This document shows positions 28,626-37,822 of a stretch of DNA of 64,000 nucleotides, one piece after another. The position numbers were made by a program, and so were the translations under genes. Numbering within the stretch: position 1 is the stretch's first letter; each line of letters opens with the position of its first letter. Origin of the DNA: Spartobacteria bacterium UBA5019. Its GTDB lineage: Bacteria > Verrucomicrobiota > Verrucomicrobiia > Chthoniobacterales > Terrimicrobiaceae. The stretch lies in NCBI GenBank assembly GCA_002396485.1, contig DGXZ01000021.1, positions 1 through 64,000 of the forward strand, given 5' to 3'. The notes under the pieces are model-generated. The model had not been told where the DNA came from, did no database searches, and saw only the letters and a list, made by a program, of their open reading frames with translations.

Positions 28626-29839
28626 AACAGAAAACTCCCGATGCGGTTCTAAGACCCGGCGCGGAAGGCTGGGAGCTGTGGAAATTTCCTCCCAAGGGCA
28701 ACAGCACGCTCGAAGAGGCTTTCACGGAGAAGTCGCTGGATGCCTTTGCCAACCTGCTTCTGGCGGTGCCCTCCCGCAGCGTTCTCTCCATGCCCTTGTG
28801 GATCGCTTCCCAAGGCGAACCTGCGGAATTAGCGGAACTCGAGCTTACGAGCCGACATCTGCTTCGGAAGGACGCTGAGGTCTATACGGTCCCCATTTTG
28901 GAAAAAGAGGGACGGTCGCTTGTCTTGGCACTGGCGGCGACGGATGACGAAACCGCTCACGAATACCTCAAGAAGGCGAGGTGTTTTGAGATTCCTGCGC
29001 GATTGATTGATCCGGCAGGAGCCGATGTGCTTGTTTGGAAGGAACAGGGGACCCTCTGCTTCGCCATCTACCGCGAGGACAAGTGCGTCTTCTTTGCTGC
29101 AACGGGAGATTCAAATCCCGGTCCGGCTTTTTGCGGGTCCATCGCACGCACGGCCATGAGGCTGAGGTCGGAGAGTGTCATCACCCGCATGCCGGCCAAG
29201 CTGCGCTTGATCGGAGATTTTTTGGAGGCGGATGCCATGTCACTTGGACATGCGCTGCGCTTGGATTTTGAAATTGAAAAAAAGCTTCCTGCACCATTTC
29301 TGCCAACTGTTTTGAGTAATGCGGCGCCACCGACTGCTCGCACGGCCCTGCTTTCCCGATCACGGATCAAGCGTCTGGCATCTTTTGCCACAGTGGGGCT
29401 GGCCATCTATGCGGTGATTTTGTTTTTTGTAGCCGCTGACCTAGCTTGGCAACGCTTCAAATTGCACCGTCTCAACAACGAGCTCAAATCAATCGAGTCG
29501 GTCTCAACGAGTGCCCAACATCTCGTGACCGAGTGGAGACAATTTCGATCCGCTATCGATCCCCAGGCCTTTGCCATCGACCAACTCGCCGCTGTCGCCA
29601 CCGAAATCCCAGGTGAGCAGGTTCGCCTGACCCAATACAACTACGACAAAGGCCGACTCGCGATTGCCGGGGAGGCAAGCGATGTCTCGCAGGCATATGA
29701 ATTTTTTGAGCGGGTGAAAAAAGCCCAACTCTTGCAGGATTATGATTGGACATCCCGTCAGCCACAATTGGTGGGCCGCAATAAAGTAAGGTTTGAAATG
29801 GAAGGAGCACGACCCGATGCGAAAACCGGCGAAGAGTGA
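28622..29839 (+). CDS. gspL: Type II secretion inner-membrane platform protein, GspL-like
   Basis: A 405-residue protein with a large N-terminal cytoplasmic part (about 1-245), one membrane helix (FATVGLAIYAVILFFVAADL, about 253-272), then a periplasmic helix and a ferredoxin-like domain (about 310-395). This is the GspL/PilM-PilN-type layout. GspL recruits the ATPase GspE to the membrane. Sequence similarity is modest, so the name rests on topology and on its position before the GspM-like gene. Confidence 0.72.
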   Translation: MKQKTPDAVLRPGAEGWELWKFPPKGNSTLEEAFTEKSLDAFANLLLAVPSRSVLSMPLWIASQGEPAELAELELTSRHLLRKDAEVYTVPILEKEGRSLVLALAATDDETAHEYLKKARCFEIPARLIDPAGADVLVWKEQGTLCFAIYREDKCVFFAATGDSNPGPAFCGSIARTAMRLRSESVITRMPAKLRLIGDFLEADAMSLGHALRLDFEIEKKLPAPFLPTVLSNAAPPTARTALLSRSRIKRLASFATVGLAIYAVILFFVAADLAWQRFKLHRLNNELKSIESVSTSAQHLVTEWRQFRSAIDPQAFAIDQLAAVATEIPGEQVRLTQYNYDKGRLAIAGEASDVSQAYEFFERVKKAQLLQDYDWTSRQPQLVGRNKVRFEMEGARPDAKTGEE

Positions 29840-30371
29840 AACACGCTTGCTCCTGATCTTCGGCGCAGCCGTCTTTCTAGCGGTAAATCTTTTTGCCGTT
29901 CGCGCCTGGTTGAACCATCGTTCAGGCGTCTTGGCAGCCATTTCGGAGACGCGTTCAGCCATTTCGACATCCCGCTCCTGGATCACCGCCGCCGAAGCGC
30001 TGGAACCCGCACGGGATTGGATGCAACAGCACCCCTCGCCTCTCGAAAAACCGGATACCGCCAATACAGTTCTCCTGAATACTGTGCGAAGCATGGCTGA
30101 AAAATCCGGTCTCAAAATTGCAGAGGAAACCCTTCTTCCCGGCGAGGAGGCCGATGGCGCCCGCGCGGCGGTTCTTCAAACGAAAATCACCGGCCCTTTC
30201 TCAAGCGTGGCGACTTTTTTATTCGATGTCCAAAATCCCACATCCTGGCGCTCTGTGGAGAAAATGATGATCCGCAGTGACAACGAACCGCCCAATGTGG
30301 TTGTGGAAATGGAAATCCGGCAGTATTTCCGACCAGCAGACTCGAACTCCGCGCCACCCGCCACCGAATGA
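29817..30371 (+). CDS. gspM: Type II secretion GspM/PilO-like protein
   Basis: A 184-residue protein with a short cytoplasmic start, one membrane helix (LLLIFGAAVFLAVNLFAVRAWL), a periplasmic helix and a C-terminal ferredoxin-like domain ending near VVVEMEIRQYFRP. This is the GspM/PilO plan; it would pair with the GspL-like protein. ATG 29817 overlaps the end of gspL; an earlier in-frame ATG at 29793 is less likely. The family is poorly conserved, so the call leans on context. Confidence 0.65.
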   Translation: MRKPAKSETRLLLIFGAAVFLAVNLFAVRAWLNHRSGVLAAISETRSAISTSRSWITAAEALEPARDWMQQHPSPLEKPDTANTVLLNTVRSMAEKSGLKIAEETLLPGEEADGARAAVLQTKITGPFSSVATFLFDVQNPTSWRSVEKMMIRSDNEPPNVVVEMEIRQYFRPADSNSAPPATE

Positions 30372-30940
30372 GAATCCCGCTCGCCATTCTAATTTTTTCG
30401 GCAGCCTCCGCGCTGCTGCCTGCAGCGAATGATGCTCCTTGGATGGAACAGCGTTCGATGGAAAAGTTTCAGATCCTGCTCAACCGCTCCCCCTTTTCGC
30501 TACCCACAGCGGAGGAAAGCGCCCCGGTAGCCGAACGTTTTTTTCTGACAGGTGCGGCCACTATCAACAACGAAGCCGTAGTTTTCGTTTTGGATAAAAA
30601 CACTCAGGTTCGCCACATGCTCGGTGCCAAGCCGGATTCTGCGAACAACCAACTCATCGACTACAAACCGGACGCTGACCCAAAAAACATGAGCGCCCGC
30701 ATTCGAATCGAAGGCCAAGAAACGACCATTCATTATGCCGATCTACCCACAGAGGCTCAGCCCGCGCCACAGGTGCCAATGAACCCCCAAATTCCTCAGC
30801 AACCCGGAGGCCCCCAGCCGCCGCCGGGAGCCGCAGCCGTTCAACCAGCCGCCACCAATGGAAACGAACCGCCACGACGCGTCATCCGCCGCCGTGTGAT
30901 TTCCGGCCAACCAGCCGCTCAGCCTGTCCCTAATCAATGA
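30368..30940 (+). CDS. Exported Pro-rich protein in the T2SS operon (GspC/PilP position)
   Basis: A 190-residue protein with a signal peptide (IPLAILIFSAASALLPAA), so exported. The middle part (about 25-125) has a small beta-rich domain including PFSLPTAEESAPV then RFFLTGAATINNEAVVFVLD, similar in style to the HR domain of GspC or PilP that contacts the secretin. The C-terminal third is low-complexity Pro/Gln followed by a basic RRVIRRRVI patch. It lies directly before gspD. Its role as the GspC/PilP equivalent is inferred from position only. Confidence 0.5.
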   Translation: MRIPLAILIFSAASALLPAANDAPWMEQRSMEKFQILLNRSPFSLPTAEESAPVAERFFLTGAATINNEAVVFVLDKNTQVRHMLGAKPDSANNQLIDYKPDADPKNMSARIRIEGQETTIHYADLPTEAQPAPQVPMNPQIPQQPGGPQPPPGAAAVQPAATNGNEPPRRVIRRRVISGQPAAQPVPNQ

Positions 30941-33288
30941 AAAGCCACTTCCTTCCCGTCATTCCCACTCTGCTCCTTTGTGCCATGCCGCTCGGAGCCC
31001 AGGTGCCTCAGGTTCTGCCTCCAGGTGCACCGGTCACCCCCACCCTGGCTCCACCAGCGCCCCCCCGCCCTGCCGAATCTGTCAGCATCACTTTCCCGCG
31101 CAACTCCGTGTTGGATGTCATTTCTTTTTACGAAACACTCACCGGAAAACGCATCATCCGCGACTCGAACCTCGCCGGTCAGGAACTCTCGATCATGGTC
31201 GCCAAGCCAGTCAGCCGTGAGGACGCCATCGCGATTGTTGAGAGTTCCCTGTTGATGAATAATTACAGCATCGTTCCGGTGGATGACCAAACAATCAAGA
31301 TCCTCGGTCCCAGCCGCGCTCCACGCACCGAGGGGCTTCCTCTCTTCAGCGAGATTCAATCTCTGCCGACGGATGGCGACAAGGTGCTGAGCTTTTACAA
31401 GCCCCTCTCCTTCATATCCCCGGAAGAGGCGATCGCTGTTGTGCAGGGCGTTGTGCAGATCAATGCCTACGGTTCCGTGGTTCCCGTTCCAAACACCAAC
31501 GCGATCATTCTTACGGATAAAACCCCCGTCATCCGGAAGGCTCTCGGCATTCTGGACCTGATTGATGTCGAACCGGCCCGGGTCGTCACCGAGTTCGTTC
31601 AACTCCAGCGCGCCAATGCGGAACGCATTGTTGAAATCCTCGACGAGATGTTCGACAAGGAGGATCCCGCGAAGGCGAAGGGCTCCAGCCCCCAACCACA
31701 GACTCCTGCCAATCCTCAAAATCCCGAGTCCCCGCAAGCCTCAGGAGGAGCCTCTGACGCGCGCTACGAAAACCGCCTCATTTCCGGAAAGGCAAAATTC
31801 CTTGCCGACAAACGTACCAACCGCATCCTCGTCGTAACCCGCGTGGAAAATTACCGCTATGTTCGCGATGTGATCTCCCAACTCGATTCCGCCGGAAATT
31901 TCGAGCAGCCTTTCACTCAAATCCTCAATTATGTTCCAGTCAATGATGTCTTCCCAGTGCTTACGGACATGCTCAGTGACGCGGATTCCGAGAAGCAAGG
32001 AGGCTCCGGACAAATAGGCCAAAACGGATCAAACAGTAATCCCTTAAATCAAAACAATAACAATAATAACTCCACCGGTGGAATCGGCGACATGGGAGGC
32101 AACGGCTTGAGCAAGCCAGATCGCCTAACCAATGAAACCGAGCAAGGCGCCCCACAATCCGCCACCATCGGAGAAATTCGACTCATAGCAGACAATAACT
32201 CAAACAGCATCATCATATTCGGGCCACCTGAAAGCAAAGCCCGAGCCAAGCAGATTCTCGACATCCTCGACCAGCGTCCCAAGCAAGTCTATCTCGCCGT
32301 CGTCATTGGCCAACTGCGCCTGAGCAAGGGAGTGGACTACGGCGTAAGCTATCTCATCCGCAACAAAGGATTCCAACCTCTCAACAATCTCCTCGGCAAC
32401 AGCGATGCCAATGGAGCGGCTGCCACATCGCTCAGCCCGAGTCTCCTGCCTAATGGCGTGTTCCCGAATGCGTCATCCATAGTCAATCCCGGGTCACTAA
32501 CAACGAATGGCCTATCTTCACTCGCTGGACTTACCATTTACGGAACGATCGCGGATTCGGTGGACGTCTTTGCCCGTTTCCTGGAAAGCACAGAGCGCTT
32601 CCGAACCCTCTCACGACCCGTTATTTACACGACAAACAACCGCAAGGCGACGATCCTCTCGGGGCAGAAAGTGCCAGTCCCCACGCAATCGCTCACCACA
32701 GCCACCGGCGGCGGCGTTAGCGGGAACGGTAGCGCGATCACTTCAAACATCCAATACCAAGACGTTGTTCTGAAACTTGAAGTCATCCCGCTTATCAACT
32801 CCGACCGCGAGGTGAACCTGATCATCGCCCAAACCAACGACAATGTCATCGGCACGGATACCATATCCGGAAACAAGGTTCCTATTATTGCCACGCAGGA
32901 AATCACCACCAGCGTCCGCGTGCCCAATGGCGCAACGATAGTGCTGGGTGGCTTGATTTCCGAAGACAAGGAACGTGGCGTGGAAGGCATGCCCTATATC
33001 TCCGAGATTCCCGTGATCGGTTCGCTCCTCGGCGGACGCACCCAGTCAAAGGTGAAAAAAAACGAGCTCATCGTCATGATCCAACCCTTCGTCGTGGATT
33101 CGAATCATGAAATGATGAGGGCCAGCGCCTACGAAGGCGACCGCTCTCCGCTCGGGCGCGATGGCCAGGCCATGACCGCGCCAATCGCCGAGCAGAAAAG
33201 CCCGCCGGCCGTTTGGACTCCCACCCCGCTGCCACCCGAGAAGAAGAAAAAATTCCGCTGGCCTTGGAGCAATGATCAATACAACTGA
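30937..33288 (+). CDS. gspD: Type II secretion outer-membrane secretin GspD
   Basis: A 783-residue secretin forming the outer-membrane gate. A signal peptide (SHFLPVIPTLLLCAMPLGAQ) leads to a Pro-rich stretch, the N0 domain (about 48-120), and N1-N3 repeats (for example EAIAVVQGVVQINAYGSVV). The C-terminal beta-barrel has the secretin signature VPNGATIVLGGLISEDKERG then IPVIGSLLGGRT. An Asn-rich low-complexity insert lies in the N3 region (about residues 348-390). The stop overlaps the next gene by 17 bases. Confidence 0.93.
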   Translation: MKSHFLPVIPTLLLCAMPLGAQVPQVLPPGAPVTPTLAPPAPPRPAESVSITFPRNSVLDVISFYETLTGKRIIRDSNLAGQELSIMVAKPVSREDAIAIVESSLLMNNYSIVPVDDQTIKILGPSRAPRTEGLPLFSEIQSLPTDGDKVLSFYKPLSFISPEEAIAVVQGVVQINAYGSVVPVPNTNAIILTDKTPVIRKALGILDLIDVEPARVVTEFVQLQRANAERIVEILDEMFDKEDPAKAKGSSPQPQTPANPQNPESPQASGGASDARYENRLISGKAKFLADKRTNRILVVTRVENYRYVRDVISQLDSAGNFEQPFTQILNYVPVNDVFPVLTDMLSDADSEKQGGSGQIGQNGSNSNPLNQNNNNNNSTGGIGDMGGNGLSKPDRLTNETEQGAPQSATIGEIRLIADNNSNSIIIFGPPESKARAKQILDILDQRPKQVYLAVVIGQLRLSKGVDYGVSYLIRNKGFQPLNNLLGNSDANGAAATSLSPSLLPNGVFPNASSIVNPGSLTTNGLSSLAGLTIYGTIADSVDVFARFLESTERFRTLSRPVIYTTNNRKATILSGQKVPVPTQSLTTATGGGVSGNGSAITSNIQYQDVVLKLEVIPLINSDREVNLIIAQTNDNVIGTDTISGNKVPIIATQEITTSVRVPNGATIVLGGLISEDKERGVEGMPYISEIPVIGSLLGGRTQSKVKKNELIVMIQPFVVDSNHEMMRASAYEGDRSPLGRDGQAMTAPIAEQKSPPAVWTPTPLPPEKKKKFRWPWSNDQYN

Positions 33289-34978
33289 CGACCTCCTTCG
33301 CCTGGCGGAACTCGCGGGCCTGAATGAGCCCGAGAAGTGCCGTGATGTCCTCGACCGCGCCGCCTTTGCCCAGCGGTCTCCCATCGCTGCATTGCTCGAT
33401 TCCAAGCTTGTCCAGGAATTGCCATTCCTCAAAGCCCTCGCCTCCGAACTCGGAATCCCTTGGCGCGAAGAGGAGGATGTCGCCCCGATCGAAAATGTGC
33501 GGGACAAATTCCCCGCCCGACTGGCGCTGGGCCAGATTGTTTTGCCCGAAGCCGCAGTGCCTGGTGGCGAGTTGAGCCTCTTGACCTTCGATCCCTTCGA
33601 TTACGCAACATGGCAGGCTGTGACCCAGCACTGGCGCGGTCCGGTGAGTCTTGTCATGACTTCGCGCAGCCGCCTTGTGGAGACGCTCAAGAAAACCTAC
33701 GGCGTCGGCGCCGACACGTTCGAGGAACTTCTTGAGGGCCGTGAAGACGACCTGCCCGGCGGAGCCAAGGAGGAGGTCAATGTGATCGACGAGGACGACT
33801 CCGAAGCCTCGGTGATGAAATTTGTGAACCAAATCCTGCGCGAGGGACTCCAGCAAAGCGCGACCGACATCCATTTCGAACCGCTCGGCAACGACCTTCG
33901 CATCCGCTACCGTATCGACGGCGTCCTTCAAGAGGTTCCCGTCCCGCAGAGGATCAAGATGCTTCAGGATTCTCTCATCTCCCGCCTCAAAATCATGTCC
34001 GGCCTCGACATCGCCGAGCGGCGGCGTCCACAGGACGGTCGCATCGCCCTCGAAATCGCAGGTGCACCGATCGATGTGCGCGTGGCCACCATTCCGAGTG
34101 TGAATGGCGAGAGCATAAGCCTGCGACTTCTCGGCCAGCAACAATTCGACTTCTCGGGACTCGGACTCGACCCGGAAAATGAAAAACGCATTCGCAATCT
34201 CATTTCCATCCCCAACGGCATCGTTCTCGTCACAGGCCCCACAGGCTCGGGAAAAAGCACCTCGCTCTACACTTTTCTGAGCGCCATCAACTCGATGGAG
34301 CGTCGTATCGTCACAATCGAGGACCCCGTCGAACACAAGCTCAACGGCGTGATCCAGATCGCGGTCAAACCCGAGATCGACCTGACTTTCGCGACTGCCC
34401 TGCGAAGCATTCTTCGTGGCGATCCCAACATCGTCATGGTTGGTGAAATGCGCGATCTCGAGACAACGGAAATCGCCATCCGCGCCGCACTCACTGGGCA
34501 CTTGGTCTTCAGCACGCTCCACACCAACGACGCCGTGGGGGGCATCACACGCCTTCTAGACATGGGCGTGGAACCCTTCCTCGTGGGCTCCGCCGTTCGA
34601 GCCTTCATCGCACAGCGTCTCGTGCGCCGTCTTTGCAAACACTGCGCCCAGCCAGCCGAGTATAAAGCAGAAGACCTCGCTGCCATCGGCTTCCCGCTGG
34701 AGTGGACAAACAAAATCCGGCGGCCGGTTGGTTGCCCCCACTGCCGGAATACGGGTTTTTCAGGCCGGACAGCACTCTTTGAAATCTGTCAGATGACACC
34801 TCGCATGCAGGAACTCATCCAGCGGCGCGCTCCCGCAAACGAACTCCGCGAACTCGCCATCCGCGAGGGTATGGTCCCGCTTCGCAAGGCCGGATGGGAA
34901 ACCGTCTCCCACGGCGTCACCTCGGTGGAGGAAGTCGTTCGTGTGACATCCAGCGAACTGCAGGTATTGGACGAGTAG
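33272..34978 (+). CDS. gspE: Type II secretion ATPase GspE
   Basis: A 568-residue assembly ATPase. The N-terminal domain (1-150) is followed by Walker A GPTGSGKS (322-329), the Asp box (TIEDPVEHKL), Walker B-like GEMRD (391-395) and the His box (STLHTND). A zinc-binding tetra-cysteine module (LCKHCAQP and GCPHCRNTG) is present, as in GspE and PilB. It powers pseudopilus assembly through GspF and GspL. It begins inside the last codons of gspD. Confidence 0.95.
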   Translation: MINTTDDLLRLAELAGLNEPEKCRDVLDRAAFAQRSPIAALLDSKLVQELPFLKALASELGIPWREEEDVAPIENVRDKFPARLALGQIVLPEAAVPGGELSLLTFDPFDYATWQAVTQHWRGPVSLVMTSRSRLVETLKKTYGVGADTFEELLEGREDDLPGGAKEEVNVIDEDDSEASVMKFVNQILREGLQQSATDIHFEPLGNDLRIRYRIDGVLQEVPVPQRIKMLQDSLISRLKIMSGLDIAERRRPQDGRIALEIAGAPIDVRVATIPSVNGESISLRLLGQQQFDFSGLGLDPENEKRIRNLISIPNGIVLVTGPTGSGKSTSLYTFLSAINSMERRIVTIEDPVEHKLNGVIQIAVKPEIDLTFATALRSILRGDPNIVMVGEMRDLETTEIAIRAALTGHLVFSTLHTNDAVGGITRLLDMGVEPFLVGSAVRAFIAQRLVRRLCKHCAQPAEYKAEDLAAIGFPLEWTNKIRRPVGCPHCRNTGFSGRTALFEICQMTPRMQELIQRRAPANELRELAIREGMVPLRKAGWETVSHGVTSVEEVVRVTSSELQVLDE

Positions 34979-34985
34979 CAGGACA

Positions 34986-36221
34986 ATGGCCGACTTTTCC
35001 TACAAAGCGAGCAACGCCTCGGGGACGGTGACAACGGGAACAATCGCCGCCAATTCGCGAAGCGACGCCTACCGCCTTCTGCGCAACCAAGGCCTCCAAC
35101 CCATGAGTGTCTCGGATAGCGGAGGATCGGCCACTGCCACCAAGAAAGCATCGACCGCCGCAAGCAACGATCCCCTGCCCAGCCTGAACACAACCCAGTT
35201 GCTCTATTTCACCGAAGAACTCGCCGAACTCCTCGAGGCTGGCCTCAAACTTGAAGGCGCCCTGAAAGTCATCGAGCAGCGGCAGGAAAAATCCGGCGTC
35301 CAACCCATCGCCGCCCGGCTCCGCCAGCGAGTGCGCGACGGTTTCAGCTTTTCAGCCGCCCTTCAGGACTGCGGAAAAACTTTCGACCCTCTCTACTGCA
35401 ACCTGGTCGCCGCAGGCGAGGTCTCCGGAGCACTTCCTCAAATCCTCAAACGTCAGTGCGCCTACCTTACTCTCATCAGCGACCTCCGCCGCCGCGTGGT
35501 GTCCTCTCTTCTCTATCCAGCTATCGTTTTTGCCTCAGCGATTGTCCTGATGTTTGTCTTCCTGACATTCCTTGTGCCCCAGTTGTCCGTCCTTCTTGGA
35601 AAAACAGGGCAAAAACTTCCAATCATAACCCGCATCCTAATTTCCGTGAGCGAGTTCTGCGGACAGTGGTGGTGGGCGATCTTTGCATTCGTTGGCATCC
35701 TCATCCTGTCCGCCCGCGCGGCCGTGCGCACACCTGCCGGGCGAGACTGGTGGCATCGCTCAATGCTCGACTTTCCGGTGGTCGGCCCCGTTCTCCGCGC
35801 GAAGTTCTACGCAGAAATGCTGCAGACCCTTTCGACTCTCGTCTCAAATGGAGTCGCCCTCCTCCAGGGCCTCAACCTCATGACCTCCGCAACGATGAAT
35901 GTTTTTCTCAAAGACCTACTCATGAAAACCGCTGCCATGGTTGGAGAAGGCACCAGCCTTGCGGCGGCCCTGCGACGCGTGGGTTTTTTTCCGCCCGTGC
36001 TCATGGATATTCTGACTGTCGGTGAGCAGACTGGTGATATCGCCACGGCCCTCGAGCGTGCGGCCAAGCGCTTCGATCGCGACCTCACCACGCGCATTTC
36101 GCACCTCACCACACTCGTCCAACCGGCGATTATTCTCCTCGTGGCATTGTTTGTCGGCATCGTAGCCTACTCGATGATCGCCGGCATCCTGACCAGCGTG
36201 AGTTCCCTGAAGTCCCGATAA
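34986..36221 (+). CDS. gspF: Type II secretion platform protein GspF
   Basis: A 411-residue inner-membrane platform protein. Two GspF domains of about 120 residues each (one from LYFTEELAELLEAGLKLEGA, one from EMLQTLSTLVSNGVALLQGL) alternate with three membrane segments (about residues 175-205, 225-240 and 380-400). GspF domains contact the ATPase. It follows gspE after seven bases and closes the operon. Confidence 0.93.
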   Translation: MADFSYKASNASGTVTTGTIAANSRSDAYRLLRNQGLQPMSVSDSGGSATATKKASTAASNDPLPSLNTTQLLYFTEELAELLEAGLKLEGALKVIEQRQEKSGVQPIAARLRQRVRDGFSFSAALQDCGKTFDPLYCNLVAAGEVSGALPQILKRQCAYLTLISDLRRRVVSSLLYPAIVFASAIVLMFVFLTFLVPQLSVLLGKTGQKLPIITRILISVSEFCGQWWWAIFAFVGILILSARAAVRTPAGRDWWHRSMLDFPVVGPVLRAKFYAEMLQTLSTLVSNGVALLQGLNLMTSATMNVFLKDLLMKTAAMVGEGTSLAAALRRVGFFPPVLMDILTVGEQTGDIATALERAAKRFDRDLTTRISHLTTLVQPAIILLVALFVGIVAYSMIAGILTSVSSLKSR

Positions 36222-36286
36222 AGTCTGGCGCGCGGGTTTTTTCCCGATTGAACTCCCTGACTGCAAACGATAGTAAAGCTCGCGTA

Positions 36287-37822
36287 ATGCCAACTGATAT
36301 TTTGCGCTCCAATCCGCTCCGCGAAGGCCTCGCCCAACGCTCGATTCCCGATCCTTGCACCCTGGTTATTTTTGGTGCCACGGGCGATCTCACGCACCGC
36401 AAACTCGTTCCGGCTCTTTATAATCTCGCCGCCGATGGGGCCCTGCCACCTGCCATCAGCGTTGTGGGATTTGCCCGCAGGGACAAATCGGATGAGGTTT
36501 TCCGCACCGAACTCGAAGAAGCGGCCCGAAAATTCTCCCGCCAAGGCATCAATGACGACCTCTGGAAAAACTTCGCGTCAAATATCTGCTACCACCGCAG
36601 CGAATTCGATAAGATTGAAGGCTACGAGGCCCTTGCTCACCGCCTGGACGAAATGGATGCCACGCGGGGCACCGGTGGAAACCGCCTCTTCTACCTTGCA
36701 GCAGGCCCAGACCAGTTCGAGGTGATCTTGGAAAATCTCCGCAAGAGTGGCCTGAACAAAGCCCGCGCCGGATCTTGGAGCCGGATCATTGTTGAAAAGC
36801 CATTCGGCACCGACCTCCCGAGCGCAAAGCGCCTCAATGATCTCGTCGAAAACGCCTTCGATGAATCCGAGACATTCCGTATCGACCACTACCTCGGCAA
36901 GGAGACCGCGCAGAACATCATCGTTCTCCGCTTCGCCAATGCCCTGTTCGAGGCCATGTGGAACTCCCGCTACATCGACCATGTCCAAATCACGGCCAGC
37001 GAACCGCTCGGGGTGGAAGGCCGGGCCGGCTACTACGAAAAATCAGGCGCCCTCCGTGACATGGTGCAGAACCACCTTCTCCAACTCCTCTGCCTCACTG
37101 CTATGGAACCACCTGCCGGACTCGATGCGGACTCGATCCGCGACGAGAAGGTGAAGGTGCTACGCTCCCTGCGCCCGCTCACGGGTAATGATGTTTTCAA
37201 GCATGTCGTCCGCGCCCAATACGGTGCCGGCGCGATCAACGGCAAACGCGTTGCCGCCTACCGCGACGAACTCAATGTGAATCCCGAGTCCGTCACCGAG
37301 ACTTATGTCGCCATGGAACTCAATGTGGACAACTGGCGCTGGGCAGGCGTCCCGTTTTTCATCCGCGTGGGAAAACGCCTGCCGAAAGCCGGCACCGAAA
37401 TCGCCGTTCATTTCAAAAGTGTGCCGCCGGTTCTCTTCCGCGCCACAGGAGAGTCGATTGATGACAATGTGCTGGTGATCCGCATTCAGCCAGACGAGGG
37501 CATTTCCCTTCGCATGAGCGCCAAGATGCCGGGCTCCAGCCTCCGTATCGAGCCGGTCAAAATGGATTTCCACTACGGAACCAGTTTTGGAAAAGCCACC
37601 CCCGAGGCCTACGAGCGCCTTCTGCTCGATGCCATGAGCGGCGATGCCACACTCTTCGCCCGCCGCGATGAGGTCGAGCAAGCCTGGAAATTTGTCGATG
37701 CCATCCATGAGGCATGGACCACCCGCACAGACGACCTCGCGCTTTACTCCTCCGGTTCCTGGGGTCCAGGAGAGGCCGACGAACTCATCAAACGCCACGA
37801 GAGCGCATGGAGACGCCTGTGA
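36287..37822 (+). CDS. zwf: Glucose-6-phosphate 1-dehydrogenase
   Basis: The first oxidative pentose phosphate enzyme (511 residues), making NADPH. The Rossmann motif is GATGDLTHRK (30-39) and the substrate-binding signature is RIDHYLGKE. ATG 36287 fits the family N-terminus better than TTG 36248. It overlaps the opcA-like gene by 16 bases. The companion gnd gene lies 14 kb downstream on the same strand. Confidence 0.96.
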   Translation: MPTDILRSNPLREGLAQRSIPDPCTLVIFGATGDLTHRKLVPALYNLAADGALPPAISVVGFARRDKSDEVFRTELEEAARKFSRQGINDDLWKNFASNICYHRSEFDKIEGYEALAHRLDEMDATRGTGGNRLFYLAAGPDQFEVILENLRKSGLNKARAGSWSRIIVEKPFGTDLPSAKRLNDLVENAFDESETFRIDHYLGKETAQNIIVLRFANALFEAMWNSRYIDHVQITASEPLGVEGRAGYYEKSGALRDMVQNHLLQLLCLTAMEPPAGLDADSIRDEKVKVLRSLRPLTGNDVFKHVVRAQYGAGAINGKRVAAYRDELNVNPESVTETYVAMELNVDNWRWAGVPFFIRVGKRLPKAGTEIAVHFKSVPPVLFRATGESIDDNVLVIRIQPDEGISLRMSAKMPGSSLRIEPVKMDFHYGTSFGKATPEAYERLLLDAMSGDATLFARRDEVEQAWKFVDAIHEAWTTRTDDLALYSSGSWGPGEADELIKRHESAWRRL

